A stretch of 28,394 nucleotides of DNA from Burkholderiaceae bacterium (GTDB lineage Bacteria > Pseudomonadota > Gammaproteobacteria > Burkholderiales > Burkholderiaceae). The stretch is from the NCBI GenBank assembly GCA_030151165.1, contig JASLEM010000308.1:1-28394 (forward strand). Reading direction: 5' to 3'. The notes under the pieces are model-generated. The model saw nothing but the letters and a program-made list of their open reading frames with translations. It ran no database searches and was not told the DNA's origin. The translations under genes were made by a program, and so were the position numbers. Shown one piece after another: positions 1 through 7,401 of the stretch; within the stretch, counting starts at the first letter, position 1, and the number at the start of each line of letters is the position of its first letter.

Positions 1-779
1 CCTCGCCGGTCGCCCGTCCGCCGGTGGCCGACGCCTCCCGCGCCGTCGTGCCGCCGCCGCAGCGCGTGGCGCCCGCCGCGGGCACGCGTCCGACCACGCT
101 GGCCAGCGCCGTCTCGGCCGTGCAGACGACGTTGACCGACCCCGCGCTCGTCGAGCGCGCCACCGCGATCGCCGCGATGGACTGGGCGACGCTGAGGGAG
201 ACCGTCGCCGCCTGCACCGCCTGTGGTCTGTGCGCGAGTCGCAAGCAGACGGTGTTCGGCGTCGGCCATGCGCAGGCCGACTGGATGATCATCGGCGAGG
301 CGCCTGGCGAACAGGAGGATCTCGCCGGCGAGCCCTTCGTCGGCCCCGCGGGCCAGCTGCTCGACCAGATGCTGCGCGCCGTCGGCCAGTCGCGCCGCGC
401 GCCCGGCGTCGACGACGCCTCGGACGACCAGGCGGGCGACCCGGCGCGCCGCGTCTTCATCGCCAACACGCTCAAGTGCCGCCCGCCGCGCAACCGCAAT
501 CCGGAGCCGGACGAGATGGCGCGCTGCGAGCCCTTCCTCCAGCGCCAGGTCGCGCTGGTGAAGCCGAAGCTGATCCTCGCGATGGGCCGCTTCGCCGTGA
601 AGCAGCTGCTGAAGTCCGACGACGCGATCGGCAAGCTGCGCGGCCGCGTGCACCGCTACGAAGGCATCCCGGTCATCGTCACCTATCACCCGGCCTACCT
701 GCTGCGCAGCCTGCCGGACAAGGCGAAGGCGTGGGAAGACCTGTGCCTGGCGAAGGCCACGGCCGAAGCGGCGGCCTGA
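1..779 (+). CDS. Uracil-DNA glycosylase, family 4 (Fe-S type), 5'-truncated by window edge
   Basis: This enzyme removes uracil from DNA arising by cytosine deamination, the first step of base-excision repair. The reading frame is open to the left edge. The first in-window start is a GTG at 24, but no ribosome site precedes it, so the gene probably begins outside the window and the visible part is the C-terminal 251 or more residues. Numbering from that GTG, a CTACGLC motif (Cys64, Cys67) and a later pair of cysteines 15 residues apart (around LKCRPP and MARCEPF) are the expected 4Fe-4S ligands. GEAPGEQED carries the uracil-site signature, and VTYHPAYLLRS is the C-terminal catalytic-loop motif. 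An Ala/Asp/Arg-rich insert lies between the N-terminal core and FIANTLKCRPP. The N-terminal 55 residues are Ala/Pro-rich and look like a linker. The gene converges with glmU across 12 bp. Family assignment is secure; the start is not. Confidence 0.93.
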   Translation, partial: SPVARPPVADASRAVVPPPQRVAPAAGTRPTTLASAVSAVQTTLTDPALVERATAIAAMDWATLRETVAACTACGLCASRKQTVFGVGHAQADWMIIGEAPGEQEDLAGEPFVGPAGQLLDQMLRAVGQSRRAPGVDDASDDQAGDPARRVFIANTLKCRPPRNRNPEPDEMARCEPFLQRQVALVKPKLILAMGRFAVKQLLKSDDAIGKLRGRVHRYEGIPVIVTYHPAYLLRSLPDKAKAWEDLCLAKATAEAAA

Positions 780-791
780 GCGCCCGGGCGT

Positions 792-2180
792 TTACTTGGG
801 CGCCTTCTTGGGGCGCACCCAGCCTTCAATGGAGACTTGCTTCGCGCGCGCCACCGTCAGCGCGCCGGCCGGCGCGTTCTTGCTGAGCGTCGAGCCGCCG
901 CCGATGGTCGCGCCGTCGCCGAGCGTGATCGGGGCGATCAGCACGCAGTTGGAGCCGACATGCACGTCCGCGCCGATCGTCGTGCGGTGCTTGTTGGCGC
1001 CGTCGTAGTTGGCGGTGATCGAGCCGGCGCCGAAGTTGACGCGCTCGCCCACGCTGGCGTCGCCGAGGTAGGCGAGGTGGTTGGCCTTCGCGCCGTTGGC
1101 GAGCGTCGCGTTCTTGACCTCGACGAAGTTGCCGATATGCACTTCCTCGCCGAGCGCCGCGCCCGGGCGCAGCCGCGCGAACGGGCCGACCAGCGAGCCC
1201 GCGCCGACGGTCGCGCCCTCGATGTGCGTGAACGGATGGATCACCGCGCCGGCGGCGATCGTCGCGTCGCGGACGACGCAGTGCGGGCCGATGCGCGCGC
1301 CGTCGCCGATCGTCACGTCGCCCTCGAAGACGCAGCCGACGTCGATCTCGACGTCCATGCCGCAGGCGAGCGTGCCGCGCTGGTCGAAGCGCGCGGGGTC
1401 GGCCAGGCGCACGCCGGCCTCCATCAGCGCATCGGCGTGGCGGCGCTGCAGGCGGCGCTCGAGGTCGGCGAGCTGCGCGGGGCTGTTGACGCCCAGCACC
1501 TCGGTCTCGTCGGCCGCGCTCGCGGTGCGGACTTCGGCGCCGTCGGCGACCGCGTGCTTCACGACGTCGGTCAGGTAGAACTCGCCCTGTGCGTTGTCGT
1601 TCACGAGCCGGCCCAGCCACTGCTTCAGCTGCGCGGTGGGCGCGGCCATGATGCCGGTGTAGACCTCGGTGATCTGGCGCTGCAGCGGCGTGGCGTCCTT
1701 CTCCTCGACGATCGCCTTCACGAGGCCGATGCCGTCCGCGTCGCCGGCTTCGACGTCGCGCACGATGCGGCCGTAGCCGAACGGGTTCGTGAGGTCGACG
1801 GTGAGCAGCGCGAGATGCCGGCCGCCGCAGGCGTCGACGAGCGCGCGCAGTGTCGCCTCGCGGATCAGCGGCACGTCGCCGTTGAGCACCAGCGTGATGC
1901 CGTCGTCCGGCAGCTCCGGCACGGCCTGCTGCACCGCGTGGCCGGTGCCGAGCTGCGGCATCTGGCGCACGAACTCGCGCTGGGGGCCGGCGAACGCGGC
2001 CTCGACAACCTCCGCGCCGTGGCCGGTGACGACGATGCAGCGCGTCGGCGCGAGCGATTCGGCGGTCGCCAGCACGTGGCCCAGCAGCGGGCGGCCGCCG
2101 AGCGCGTGCAGGACCTTGGGGCGCGCGGACCGCATCCGCGTGCCCTTGCCCGCGGCCATGATCACGATGCTGAGCGCCAT
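792..2180 (-). CDS. glmU: Bifunctional UDP-N-acetylglucosamine pyrophosphorylase / glucosamine-1-phosphate N-acetyltransferase
   Basis: GlmU makes UDP-GlcNAc for peptidoglycan and LPS in two cytoplasmic steps: acetylation of glucosamine-1-phosphate by the C-terminal domain and uridylylation by the N-terminal domain. The 462-residue length matches the family. The N-terminal domain (about 1-230) starts with the nucleotide-binding MAAGKGTRM, followed by [21 protein letters not shown] and NGDVPL. The C-terminal half is a left-handed beta-helix of hexapeptide repeats ending in the acetyltransferase active-site region around NHLAYLGD and [11 protein letters not shown]. The ATG at 2180 gives the normal [11 protein letters not shown] start. 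A perfect 9-bp inverted repeat sits just upstream of this start and covers the only purine-rich ribosome-site candidate (separate entry). It lies behind the lipoprotein gene on the same strand, 66 bp away. Confidence 0.98.
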   Translation of the reverse strand: MALSIVIMAAGKGTRMRSARPKVLHALGGRPLLGHVLATAESLAPTRCIVVTGHGAEVVEAAFAGPQREFVRQMPQLGTGHAVQQAVPELPDDGITLVLNGDVPLIREATLRALVDACGGRHLALLTVDLTNPFGYGRIVRDVEAGDADGIGLVKAIVEEKDATPLQRQITEVYTGIMAAPTAQLKQWLGRLVNDNAQGEFYLTDVVKHAVADGAEVRTASAADETEVLGVNSPAQLADLERRLQRRHADALMEAGVRLADPARFDQRGTLACGMDVEIDVGCVFEGDVTIGDGARIGPHCVVRDATIAAGAVIHPFTHIEGATVGAGSLVGPFARLRPGAALGEEVHIGNFVEVKNATLANGAKANHLAYLGDASVGERVNFGAGSITANYDGANKHRTTIGADVHVGSNCVLIAPITLGDGATIGGGSTLSKNAPAGALTVARAKQVSIEGWVRPKKAPK

Positions 2181-2184
2181 AGGA

Positions 2185-2213
2185 AATTCCGGTTCGTTGG
2201 AGAGACCGGAATT
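2185..2213 (-). promoter_or_regulatory. Perfect 9-bp hairpin in the glmU leader
   Basis: Arms AATTCCGGT (2185-2193) and ACCGGAATT (2205-2213) are perfect reverse complements around an 11-nt loop. In the glmU mRNA the 3' arm ends four nucleotides before the start codon and contains the only GGA that could serve as ribosome site. A stem here could hide the ribosome site. The inverted repeat is seen directly; the control role is inference. It could instead be part of the 3' end of the upstream lipoprotein transcript, but neither strand has a T tract. Confidence 0.5.
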
Positions 2214-2223
2214 ATCCGAGATT

Positions 2224-2240
2224 GCGCGGGCGACCCGCGC
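2224..2240 (-). terminator. GC-rich hairpin after the lipoprotein gene
   Basis: GCGCGGG and CCCGCGC form a perfect 7-bp stem with a 3-nt loop, beginning 7 bp after the lipoprotein stop codon (minus-strand reading). No T tract follows, so this is at best a weak intrinsic terminator or an mRNA 3'-end protector. A second hairpin follows directly (2185-2213). Confidence 0.35.
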
Positions 2241-2246
2241 GGGCGG

Positions 2247-2963
2247 TCAGGAGGCGCTCGCGGCCTTCGCGGGCGGCACCGGCGCGGGCAGCGGCGTGGC
2301 CGGCGGCACCATCGTCAGGTCGACGACCACGTCGTGCGGCTTCTCGTTCGAGTTCGGGAAGTCGCGCATCGCCGCGTCGAACATCGCCGCGAGCATGCGG
2401 TCGCCGCCGTCGGTGGTGCCGTCGTTGGAGGCGCGCGTCTCGTACAGCGGCTTGCCGGTGGCGGCGTCGCGGATCAGCAGCGCGACCTCGCGCTCGAAGA
2501 CGTCCTGCGGCGGGAAGTAGCCAGGGCCCCAATAACCGTGGCGGCCCCAGCCCCACGGGCCCGGTCCCGGGCCGTACGGGCCGTACCAGCCGGGGTATCC
2601 GAAGCGATGGCGCCAGCCGCCGGCCCAGAACGGGTCGTCCCACGGGTCGGCCTCGAAGCGTTCGATGCGCGCGCCGAGCTGCACGGTGACCGTGCCCTTC
2701 TCGCCGTCCGCCGCGGGGCGGAAGCCGGCCGCGCCGAGCGCCTGCGCGGCCGCGGCCTCGAGCGACTGCTGGCGCTGCGGGTTGGCCTGCTGCGACGGCA
2801 GGCGGTCGAAGGTGTACGTGCCCGGCGCCGTGCCGGCCGGCCACTGGCCGTAGGTCGCGACCGAGCTGCTGACCTCGTGGAAGCTCGCGCAGCCGGCGAG
2901 CAGCGCCGCGCCGGCCAGCGTGGCCAGGCCGAAGGCGCGGCGGGTGGTCTGGATCAATGTCAT
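2247..2963 (-). CDS. DUF4136 domain lipoprotein
   Basis: Predicted lipoprotein of 238 residues from the ATG at 2963, which has an AGGAGA ribosome site five bases upstream. An ORF reaching further upstream (to 3053) has no such site, and its extra residues would precede the signal peptide. Residues 1-24 form a signal peptide with two arginines, a hydrophobic core and the lipobox LLAGC, giving lipidated Cys25. The segment from VATYGQWPAG to QLGARIERFE resembles DUF4136, a family of uncharacterised envelope proteins. A Trp/Gly/Tyr/Pro-rich stretch follows (about residues 125-158), then DVFEREVALLIRDAATGKPLYET, quoted here as DVFEREVALL plus a conserved RDAATGKPLYET. The tail is Pro/Ala-rich. The function is unknown. 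It reads toward glmU on the same strand, and its upstream region holds the 21-bp repeat array. Confidence 0.85.
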   Translation of the reverse strand: MTLIQTTRRAFGLATLAGAALLAGCASFHEVSSSVATYGQWPAGTAPGTYTFDRLPSQQANPQRQQSLEAAAAQALGAAGFRPAADGEKGTVTVQLGARIERFEADPWDDPFWAGGWRHRFGYPGWYGPYGPGPGPWGWGRHGYWGPGYFPPQDVFEREVALLIRDAATGKPLYETRASNDGTTDGGDRMLAAMFDAAMRDFPNSNEKPHDVVVDLTMVPPATPLPAPVPPAKAASAS

Positions 2964-2997
2964 GACAGTCTCCTGGGCGCGGCGGTGGCGCGCCCTG

Positions 2998-3018
2998 CGA
3001 ATCAGGTCCGTTGATTCG
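2998..3018. promoter_or_regulatory. 7-bp inverted repeat upstream of the lipoprotein gene
   Basis: CGAATCA (2998-3004) and TGATTCG (3012-3018) are perfect inverted arms around a 7-nt spacer. The site lies 35-55 bp upstream of the lipoprotein start codon, a usual place for an operator or a leader hairpin. I found no convincing -35/-10 pair beside it. The role is inference. Confidence 0.3.
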
Positions 3019-3165
3019 TGCGGCGGCGCGATCGGTTCGAACGGGCCGCGCATCGGGTCAACATAGGTCGAGCGTGTAACGACAGTATGTCCCGGGCACG
3101 CGGCGCGCCTGCGGGGCGGTTTCGGCGAGCTTGCGCACCGGCTTCCGGCTTTCGGTTTGCCAGAA

Positions 3166-3459
3166 TGGCATCTCGAACATCCGGCGCCGGATGTCGAACC
3201 TCCATCGACGGGTCTTGAACACCCGACGATGCCTCTTTTTGAGGCATCGCCGGATCTTTGACATCCATCGATGGATGTTCAAGAGGGATCGATGGATGTC
3301 GGAACCCCATCGATGCATCAAAAAGAGGCATCGTCGGATGTTCGACATCCATCGATGGATGTCAAAGATCCGTTGATGGATGTTCAAGACCCATCGATGC
3401 ATGTCAAAGACCCATCGACGGAGGTTCAACACCCATCGATGGAGGTTGCACAGGCCATT
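3166..3459. repeat. Tandem array of fourteen 21-bp dyad-symmetric units
   Basis: Fourteen consecutive units of exactly 21 bp, without indels, fill the gap between the ttcA stop (3488) and the lipoprotein start (2963). Unit boundaries can be set at 3166, 3187, 3208 and so on to 3459. Typical units begin ATGGATGTTC and end CCCATCG, so each junction forms the palindrome CATCGATG, extended in the best copies to ACATCCATCGATGGATGT (for example 3345-3362). A second dyad axis runs through the middle of the unit (GGATGT-TCG-ACATCC). Weak traces may extend one unit left (3145-3165). Two units differ in the middle: 3227-3249 is a perfect 9-bp hairpin with a TTTTT loop, and 3311-3333 is its near-mirror with an AAAAA loop. 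Since 21 is divisible by three and the unit lacks stops in several frames, long heptad-repeat ORFs appear on both strands (- 3058-3432, + 3131-3376, + 3271-3501). I list these as by-products, not genes. I recognise no named repeat family. Confidence 0.9.
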
Positions 3460-3487
3460 CGCGACCTCGAGACCGCGACAGCGGCGT

Positions 3488-4444
3488 TCAGACGATCTTG
3501 ATCACGCCCGGCTTCGGCGTGCCGCAGCTCTCGTCCTCGTCGAACGCGATGTCGCCGTCCGGCTCGGGGCGGCCGGTGGCGCGGATCGTCGTGAACGGGT
3601 GCAGGTTGCGGTCCATCATGTGCGACGGCGTGATGTTGGCCATCGCGGTGAAGATGTTCTCGATGCGGCCGGGGTGCTGCCGGTCCCACTCGCGGATCAT
3701 CGCCTTGATCTGCACGCGCTGCAGGTTGTCCTGGCTGCCGCACAGCGTGCACGGGATGATCGGGAACGCGCGGTGCTCGGCCCAGCGGACGAGGTCGGTC
3801 TCGTTGACGTAGGCGAGCGGGCGGATCACCACGTTCTTCCCGTCGTCGCTGACGAGCTTGGGCGGCATGCCCTTCAGGCGGCTGCCGAAGAACATGTTCA
3901 TGAACATCGTCACGACGATGTCGTCGCGGTGATGGCCCAGCGCGATCTTCGTGCAGCCGAGCTCGCCGGCCACGCGGTACAGGATGCCGCGGCGCAGGCG
4001 TGAGCACAGCGAGCACATCGTCTTGCCGGGCTCGATGTGCTTCGTCACGATGGAGTAGGTGTCCTGCTCCTCGATGTGGAAGGGCACGTCGCGCGAGCGC
4101 AGGTACTCGGGCAGGATGTGCTCGGGGAAGCCGGGCTGCTTCTGGTCGAGGTTGACCGCGATCATGTCGAACTTGACCGGCGAGCGCTCGCGCAGCGACA
4201 GCAGGATGTCGAGCATCGCGTAGCTGTCCTTGCCGCCGGACAGGCACACCATCACCTTGTCGCCGGCCTCGATCATGTTGTAGTCGATGATGGCCGCGCC
4301 GACCTGGCGGTGCAGCCGCTTCGACAGCTTGTTGATCTCGAACGCGGCCTTCCGGTCGGCGGCGCGCGTCGCGTCGTCGGCGGCGGGCGGCGGGGTCTCG
4401 AGGCCGACGTCGTCGGCGATGTCGTTGCGATGGTCGAGGCTCAT
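3488..4444 (-). CDS. ttcA: tRNA 2-thiocytidine(32) synthetase TtcA
   Basis: TtcA puts sulfur on C32 of certain tRNAs, using ATP and a 4Fe-4S cluster in the cytoplasm. The 318-residue protein starts at the ATG at 4444, which overlaps the folB stop as ATGA; an AAGGAA ribosome site lies eight bases upstream. The PP-loop ATP-binding motif SGGKDS is at residues 69-74. The two family CxxC motifs are TMCSLCSRL (Cys144, Cys147) and PCTLCGSQ (Cys232, Cys235). [10 protein letters not shown] around 170-179 is also typical. The N-terminal 30 residues are Ala/Asp/Pro-rich and variable. The overlap suggests translational coupling with folB, although the two products serve different pathways; the arrangement is usual in this bacterial order. 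The repeat array lies just downstream and may be part of its 3' UTR. Confidence 0.97.
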   Translation of the reverse strand: MSLDHRNDIADDVGLETPPPAADDATRAADRKAAFEINKLSKRLHRQVGAAIIDYNMIEAGDKVMVCLSGGKDSYAMLDILLSLRERSPVKFDMIAVNLDQKQPGFPEHILPEYLRSRDVPFHIEEQDTYSIVTKHIEPGKTMCSLCSRLRRGILYRVAGELGCTKIALGHHRDDIVVTMFMNMFFGSRLKGMPPKLVSDDGKNVVIRPLAYVNETDLVRWAEHRAFPIIPCTLCGSQDNLQRVQIKAMIREWDRQHPGRIENIFTAMANITPSHMMDRNLHPFTTIRATGRPEPDGDIAFDEDESCGTPKPGVIKIV

Positions 4445-4839
4445 TGCGATTCCTTCACGCCGAACACTTCGACGCCGACCGATTCGCAATCGGGGTAGAC
4501 GTCGGGCTTCTCGGTCGACACGCGCGCCGCACGCACGTTCGGGTGGGCCAGCATCAGCGCGAGCACGTCGTCGCACAGCGTCTCCTGCAGGTGCACGTGG
4601 CCGCGGGACATGCGCGTCGCGATGGTGCTGCGGATGAAGTCGTAGTCCAGCACCTCGTGGAGCTGGTCGGCGTGCGGCGTCGACGTGGCGAGCGGCACGT
4701 AGAGGTCGACGTTGATCAGCACGCGCTGCTCGCCCTTCTTCTCGAAGTCGTGGACGCCGATGTTGATCATCACCTCGTAGTTGCGCAGGAACAGCCGCCG
4801 GCAGTCCTTCAGGGTCGGGTGGAACAGCAGGCTGTGCAT
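4441..4839 (-). CDS. folB: Dihydroneopterin aldolase
   Basis: FolB splits 7,8-dihydroneopterin into 6-hydroxymethyl-7,8-dihydropterin and glycolaldehyde, a step of folate synthesis. The 132-residue length is normal for this tunnelling-fold enzyme. Recognisable segments are [19 protein letters not shown] (residues 27-45, containing the substrate-binding Glu region), LDYDFIR (65-70), LQETLCDDV (84-92) and [17 protein letters not shown] (110-126), where Lys111 is in the place of the conserved catalytic lysine. The ATG at 4839 is the only sensible start. The gene lies 33 bp after the SDR gene and overlaps ttcA by 4 bp, so the three are probably co-transcribed. Confidence 0.93.
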   Translation of the reverse strand: MHSLLFHPTLKDCRRLFLRNYEVMINIGVHDFEKKGEQRVLINVDLYVPLATSTPHADQLHEVLDYDFIRSTIATRMSRGHVHLQETLCDDVLALMLAHPNVRAARVSTEKPDVYPDCESVGVEVFGVKESQ

Positions 4840-4872
4840 GGCTGGGGTCTTGTGGCGAGTCCGGCCGGCGCG

Positions 4873-5802
4873 TCAACGCGTTCCGGACGAGGTGGATGAA
4901 GAGGAAGGGTCGGAGGCCTTGGCTTGGGCCTGCGCGAGGAACAGCACGTCGCGCGGCTGGCCGACCAGGTGCTGGCCGCCGTCGACGGCGAGGTCGACGC
5001 CGGTGATGGCGGGCGACTCGACGAGGAAACGCACGGCGCGCGCGATGTCGTCGGGCGTCGAGGACTTGCCGAGCGCGGTGAGCTTGTGCGCCTGCTCGAA
5101 CTCGGCCTCGTCCATCGGCCCGGACACCAGCGTGATGCCCGGCGACACCGCGCACACGCGCACCGCCGGCGCGAGCGCCTGCGCGAGCAGCACCGTGGCG
5201 TGCTGCAGCGCGGCCTTGGTGAGCGTGTACGAGAAGTAGTCGGGGTTCGGGTTCGAGAGTTTCTGATCCAGGATGTTGACGACGCACGGCGTGGCGTGCG
5301 CGATCCTGTCCTGCTTCGCCACCTGCGCCGCGAGCGCCTGCGCGAGCACGATCGGCGCGGCGGTGTTGCTGCGCACCAGCGACTCCAGCAGCGCGGCGTC
5401 GAACGCCTGCGGGCTGTCGTACTCGAAGCGCGACGCGCTGTTGACGACCACGTCGGCACGCCCGAAGCCCTGCGCGACGGCCGGCAGCAGCGCGGCGGTC
5501 TCGCCGGGGTTGGCGAAGTCGGCATGGAACAGCTCGACGCGGGCGCCGGCGGCGCGCATCTCGGCGGCGGCGGCCTGGGCGTCGACGTGCGAGGCCGCGT
5601 CGGTGCCGCGGTGGTGCAGCGCGATGTCGTAGCCGGCGCGCGCGAGCTCGAGCGCGATCACGCGCCCGATGCGGCGCGCCGCGCCCGTCACGAGCGCGAC
5701 CGGCCGCGGGCCCGTCGCGGGGGCCGCGGCGTCGAGCTCGTACGCGCGCCGATGCGGCGTTGCGGCGCTCGGCGTGTCGTCAGGGCGGTGGGGGTTCGAC
5801 AT
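4873..5802 (-). CDS. Short-chain dehydrogenase of the pteridine reductase / FolM (dihydromonapterin reductase) type
   Basis: A 309-residue Rossmann-fold oxidoreductase, probably an NADPH-dependent pterin reductase. TGAARRIG (39-46) is the TGxxxRxG form typical of pteridine reductases and FolM, rather than the usual TGxxxGxG of other SDRs. [10 protein letters not shown] (120-129) and [19 protein letters not shown] (178-196) are also typical of this group. Asp179, Tyr192 and Lys196 have exactly the spacing (13 and 4) known for the Asp-Tyr-Lys catalytic set of Leishmania PTR1. The neighbour folB supports a pterin role. The first 32 residues and the Ser/Thr-rich last 20 are extra and look disordered. 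The ATG at 5802 is 21 bp from the divergent MidA start. A general SDR with another substrate cannot be excluded, so I give no gene symbol. Confidence 0.85.
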   Translation of the reverse strand: MSNPHRPDDTPSAATPHRRAYELDAAAPATGPRPVALVTGAARRIGRVIALELARAGYDIALHHRGTDAASHVDAQAAAAEMRAAGARVELFHADFANPGETAALLPAVAQGFGRADVVVNSASRFEYDSPQAFDAALLESLVRSNTAAPIVLAQALAAQVAKQDRIAHATPCVVNILDQKLSNPNPDYFSYTLTKAALQHATVLLAQALAPAVRVCAVSPGITLVSGPMDEAEFEQAHKLTALGKSSTPDDIARAVRFLVESPAITGVDLAVDGGQHLVGQPRDVLFLAQAQAKASDPSSSSTSSGTR

Positions 5803-5823
5803 GATCCCTACAATTCGTTTTCG
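5803..5823. promoter_or_regulatory. 21-bp divergent gap with a candidate -10 for the MidA gene
   Basis: Only 21 bp separate the two divergent ATGs. TACAAT at 5809-5814 (5 of 6 matches to TATAAT) ends nine bases before the MidA ATG, and there is no Shine-Dalgarno sequence before that ATG. If used, it would give a leaderless or nearly leaderless mRNA. No good -35 box lies at the right distance, so support is weak. Any promoter for the SDR gene must lie inside the MidA coding region. Confidence 0.25.
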
Positions 5824-7065
5824 ATGCAGCGCAATTCAAGGCCCGGAACGCCGGGCACCACGACAGATTCCCCGGCCGACGCGGCCGCTCCGGCCGGGGG
5901 CGGCCCGGAGTCGTCCGCATTGGTCGACCGCATCGCCTCGCGGCTGGCCGCGGCCGGCGGCTGGATGCCGTTCGACGATTTCATGGCCGAGGCGCTCTAC
6001 GCGCCGGGCCTGGGCTACTACAGCGGCGGCCGTCGCATCTTCGGGCTCGGGCCGGAAGGCGGCAGCGATTTCGTCACCGCTCCCGAATTGTCGCCGTTTT
6101 TCGGCCGGACGCTGGCCGTCCAGGTGCGCGAGGCCCTGACGGCGGCCCGCAGCGACCAGGTCTTCGAGTTCGGCGCCGGCAGCGGCGCGCTCGCCGAGCA
6201 GCTGCTCGAGGCGCTCGACGCCGACGACGCGGACGACGACGGCATGCTGCGCGTCGAGGTCGACTACGTGATCGTCGAGCTCTCGGCCCACCTGCGCGAA
6301 CGCCAGCAGCAACGCCTCGCGCGCTTCGCGCCGCGCGTGCGCTGGCTCGACGCCTGGCCCGAGAAGATCGAGGGCGTGGTCGTCGGCAACGAGGTGCTCG
6401 ACGCGATGCCCGTGAAGCTGCTGCACCGCTCGGGCGAGCGCTGGCACGAACGCGGCGTGGTCGACGTCACCGTCTCGCCGCAGGCCGCCGACGGCGTCCA
6501 CCGCTTCGCTTTCGCCGACATCGACGAGCCCTTCGCGCTCGAAGGCGAGACCCAGGCCGCGCCCGCGCTGATGAACGGCGTGTTCGCGGAGGGCACCGTC
6601 ACCGAGATCCACCCGATCGCCGAGGGCTTCATGGCGAGCCTGGCCGAGCGGCTGCAGCGCGGCGTGGCGATCCTGATCGACTACGGCTTCCCCGAGCACG
6701 AGTACTACCACCCGCAGCGCACCGGCGGCACGCTGATGTGCCACCAGGGCCACCTCGCCGACACCGACCCGCTCGTCGCCGTCGGCGCGAAGGACATCAC
6801 CGCGCACGTCAACTTCAGCGGCATCGCGCTCGCGGCACAGGAGGCCGGGCTTGACGTGCTGGGCTACACGTCGCAGGCGCGCTTCCTGATCAACTGCGGG
6901 CTCGTCGACCTGCTCGCCGCGGCCAGCGTGGGCGAGCGCGCGAACGCGCAGAAGCTCGTCAACGAGCACGAGATGGGCGAGCTGTTCAAGGTCGTCGCGG
7001 TCGCGCGCGGCTGCACGCTCGACCCGATCGGCTTCCGCGCGGGCGACCGCTCGCACATGCTGTGA
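5824..7065 (+). CDS. Class I SAM-dependent methyltransferase, MidA/NDUFAF7 family
   Basis: A 413-residue protein of the MidA family (COG1565). Mitochondrial members (NDUFAF7) methylate an arginine of a complex I subunit during assembly; bacterial substrates are not established. SAM motif I is VFEFGAGSGALAEQLLEAL. The family-specific segments FDDFMAEALYAPGLGYYSGG, DFVTAPELSPFFGR and VVGNEVLDAMPVKLL follow in order, and ILIDYGFPEHEYYHPQRTGG with a later GHLADTDPLVAVGAKDITAH sit in the C-terminal half. The ATG at 5824 adds a Pro/Ala-rich leader of about 38 residues before the conserved start (LVDRIASRLAAAGGWMPF). No ribosome site is visible, so a leaderless mRNA is possible. The DUF2905 gene follows 4 bp later and is probably co-transcribed. 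Confidence 0.9.
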   Translation: MQRNSRPGTPGTTTDSPADAAAPAGGGPESSALVDRIASRLAAAGGWMPFDDFMAEALYAPGLGYYSGGRRIFGLGPEGGSDFVTAPELSPFFGRTLAVQVREALTAARSDQVFEFGAGSGALAEQLLEALDADDADDDGMLRVEVDYVIVELSAHLRERQQQRLARFAPRVRWLDAWPEKIEGVVVGNEVLDAMPVKLLHRSGERWHERGVVDVTVSPQAADGVHRFAFADIDEPFALEGETQAAPALMNGVFAEGTVTEIHPIAEGFMASLAERLQRGVAILIDYGFPEHEYYHPQRTGGTLMCHQGHLADTDPLVAVGAKDITAHVNFSGIALAAQEAGLDVLGYTSQARFLINCGLVDLLAAASVGERANAQKLVNEHEMGELFKVVAVARGCTLDPIGFRAGDRSHML

Positions 7066-7069
7066 CGCG

Positions 7070-7261
7070 ATGCGCTGGCTGCTGATCCTCCTTGTCTGCC
7101 TGCTCGTCTTCAACCGCTTCGGCGACTGGATGGGCCGCCACGGCCTCGGCCGGCTGCCGGGCGACCTGCGCTTCCGGGTCGCGGGCCGCGAGTTCTTTTT
7201 GCCGCTGGGCAGCAGCATCGTGCTGATGCTGGTCGCCGGGGCGATCGCCTGGCTCAGGTGA
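7070..7261 (+). CDS. DUF2905 family small membrane protein
   Basis: A 63-residue protein with two predicted membrane helices (about residues 2-15 and 47-61) joined by a conserved loop. RLPGDLRF and FFLPLGSSIVLM are the hallmark DUF2905 motifs. No biochemical role is known. It starts 4 bp after the MidA stop, so it is likely translated from the same mRNA; the association with a MidA gene is seen in many proteobacteria. Confidence 0.88.
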   Translation: MRWLLILLVCLLVFNRFGDWMGRHGLGRLPGDLRFRVAGREFFLPLGSSIVLMLVAGAIAWLR

Positions 7262-7401
7262 CGAGCCGGCGCCGAGAGGCGCTGAGACGGTGGAGCAAGA
7301 TTGGCAGACAGTTCGGCATGGAAAGTCCCAGAGCGACGGCGCAAACTTCGTCCATCGGCGCTGCGGAAGTCCGCAACGCGATCTTCAACTGGAGCATCGT
7401 C

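Noticed and set aside
837..3014. Long plus-strand ORF (725 codons) opposite glmU and the lipoprotein gene
   Set aside because: Composed of Arg, Ala, Asp and Val-rich sequence typical of antisense reading of GC-rich genes; it overlaps two well-supported genes and has no motif.
3058..3432. Genuine gene for a heptad-repeat protein on the minus strand
   Set aside because: No ribosome site, similar ORFs appear on the other strand and in another frame because the unit is palindromic; kept only as a finding.
3166..3459. CRISPR array
   Set aside because: Units are directly adjacent at 21 bp with no unique spacers of 30 or so bases, and no cas gene is near.
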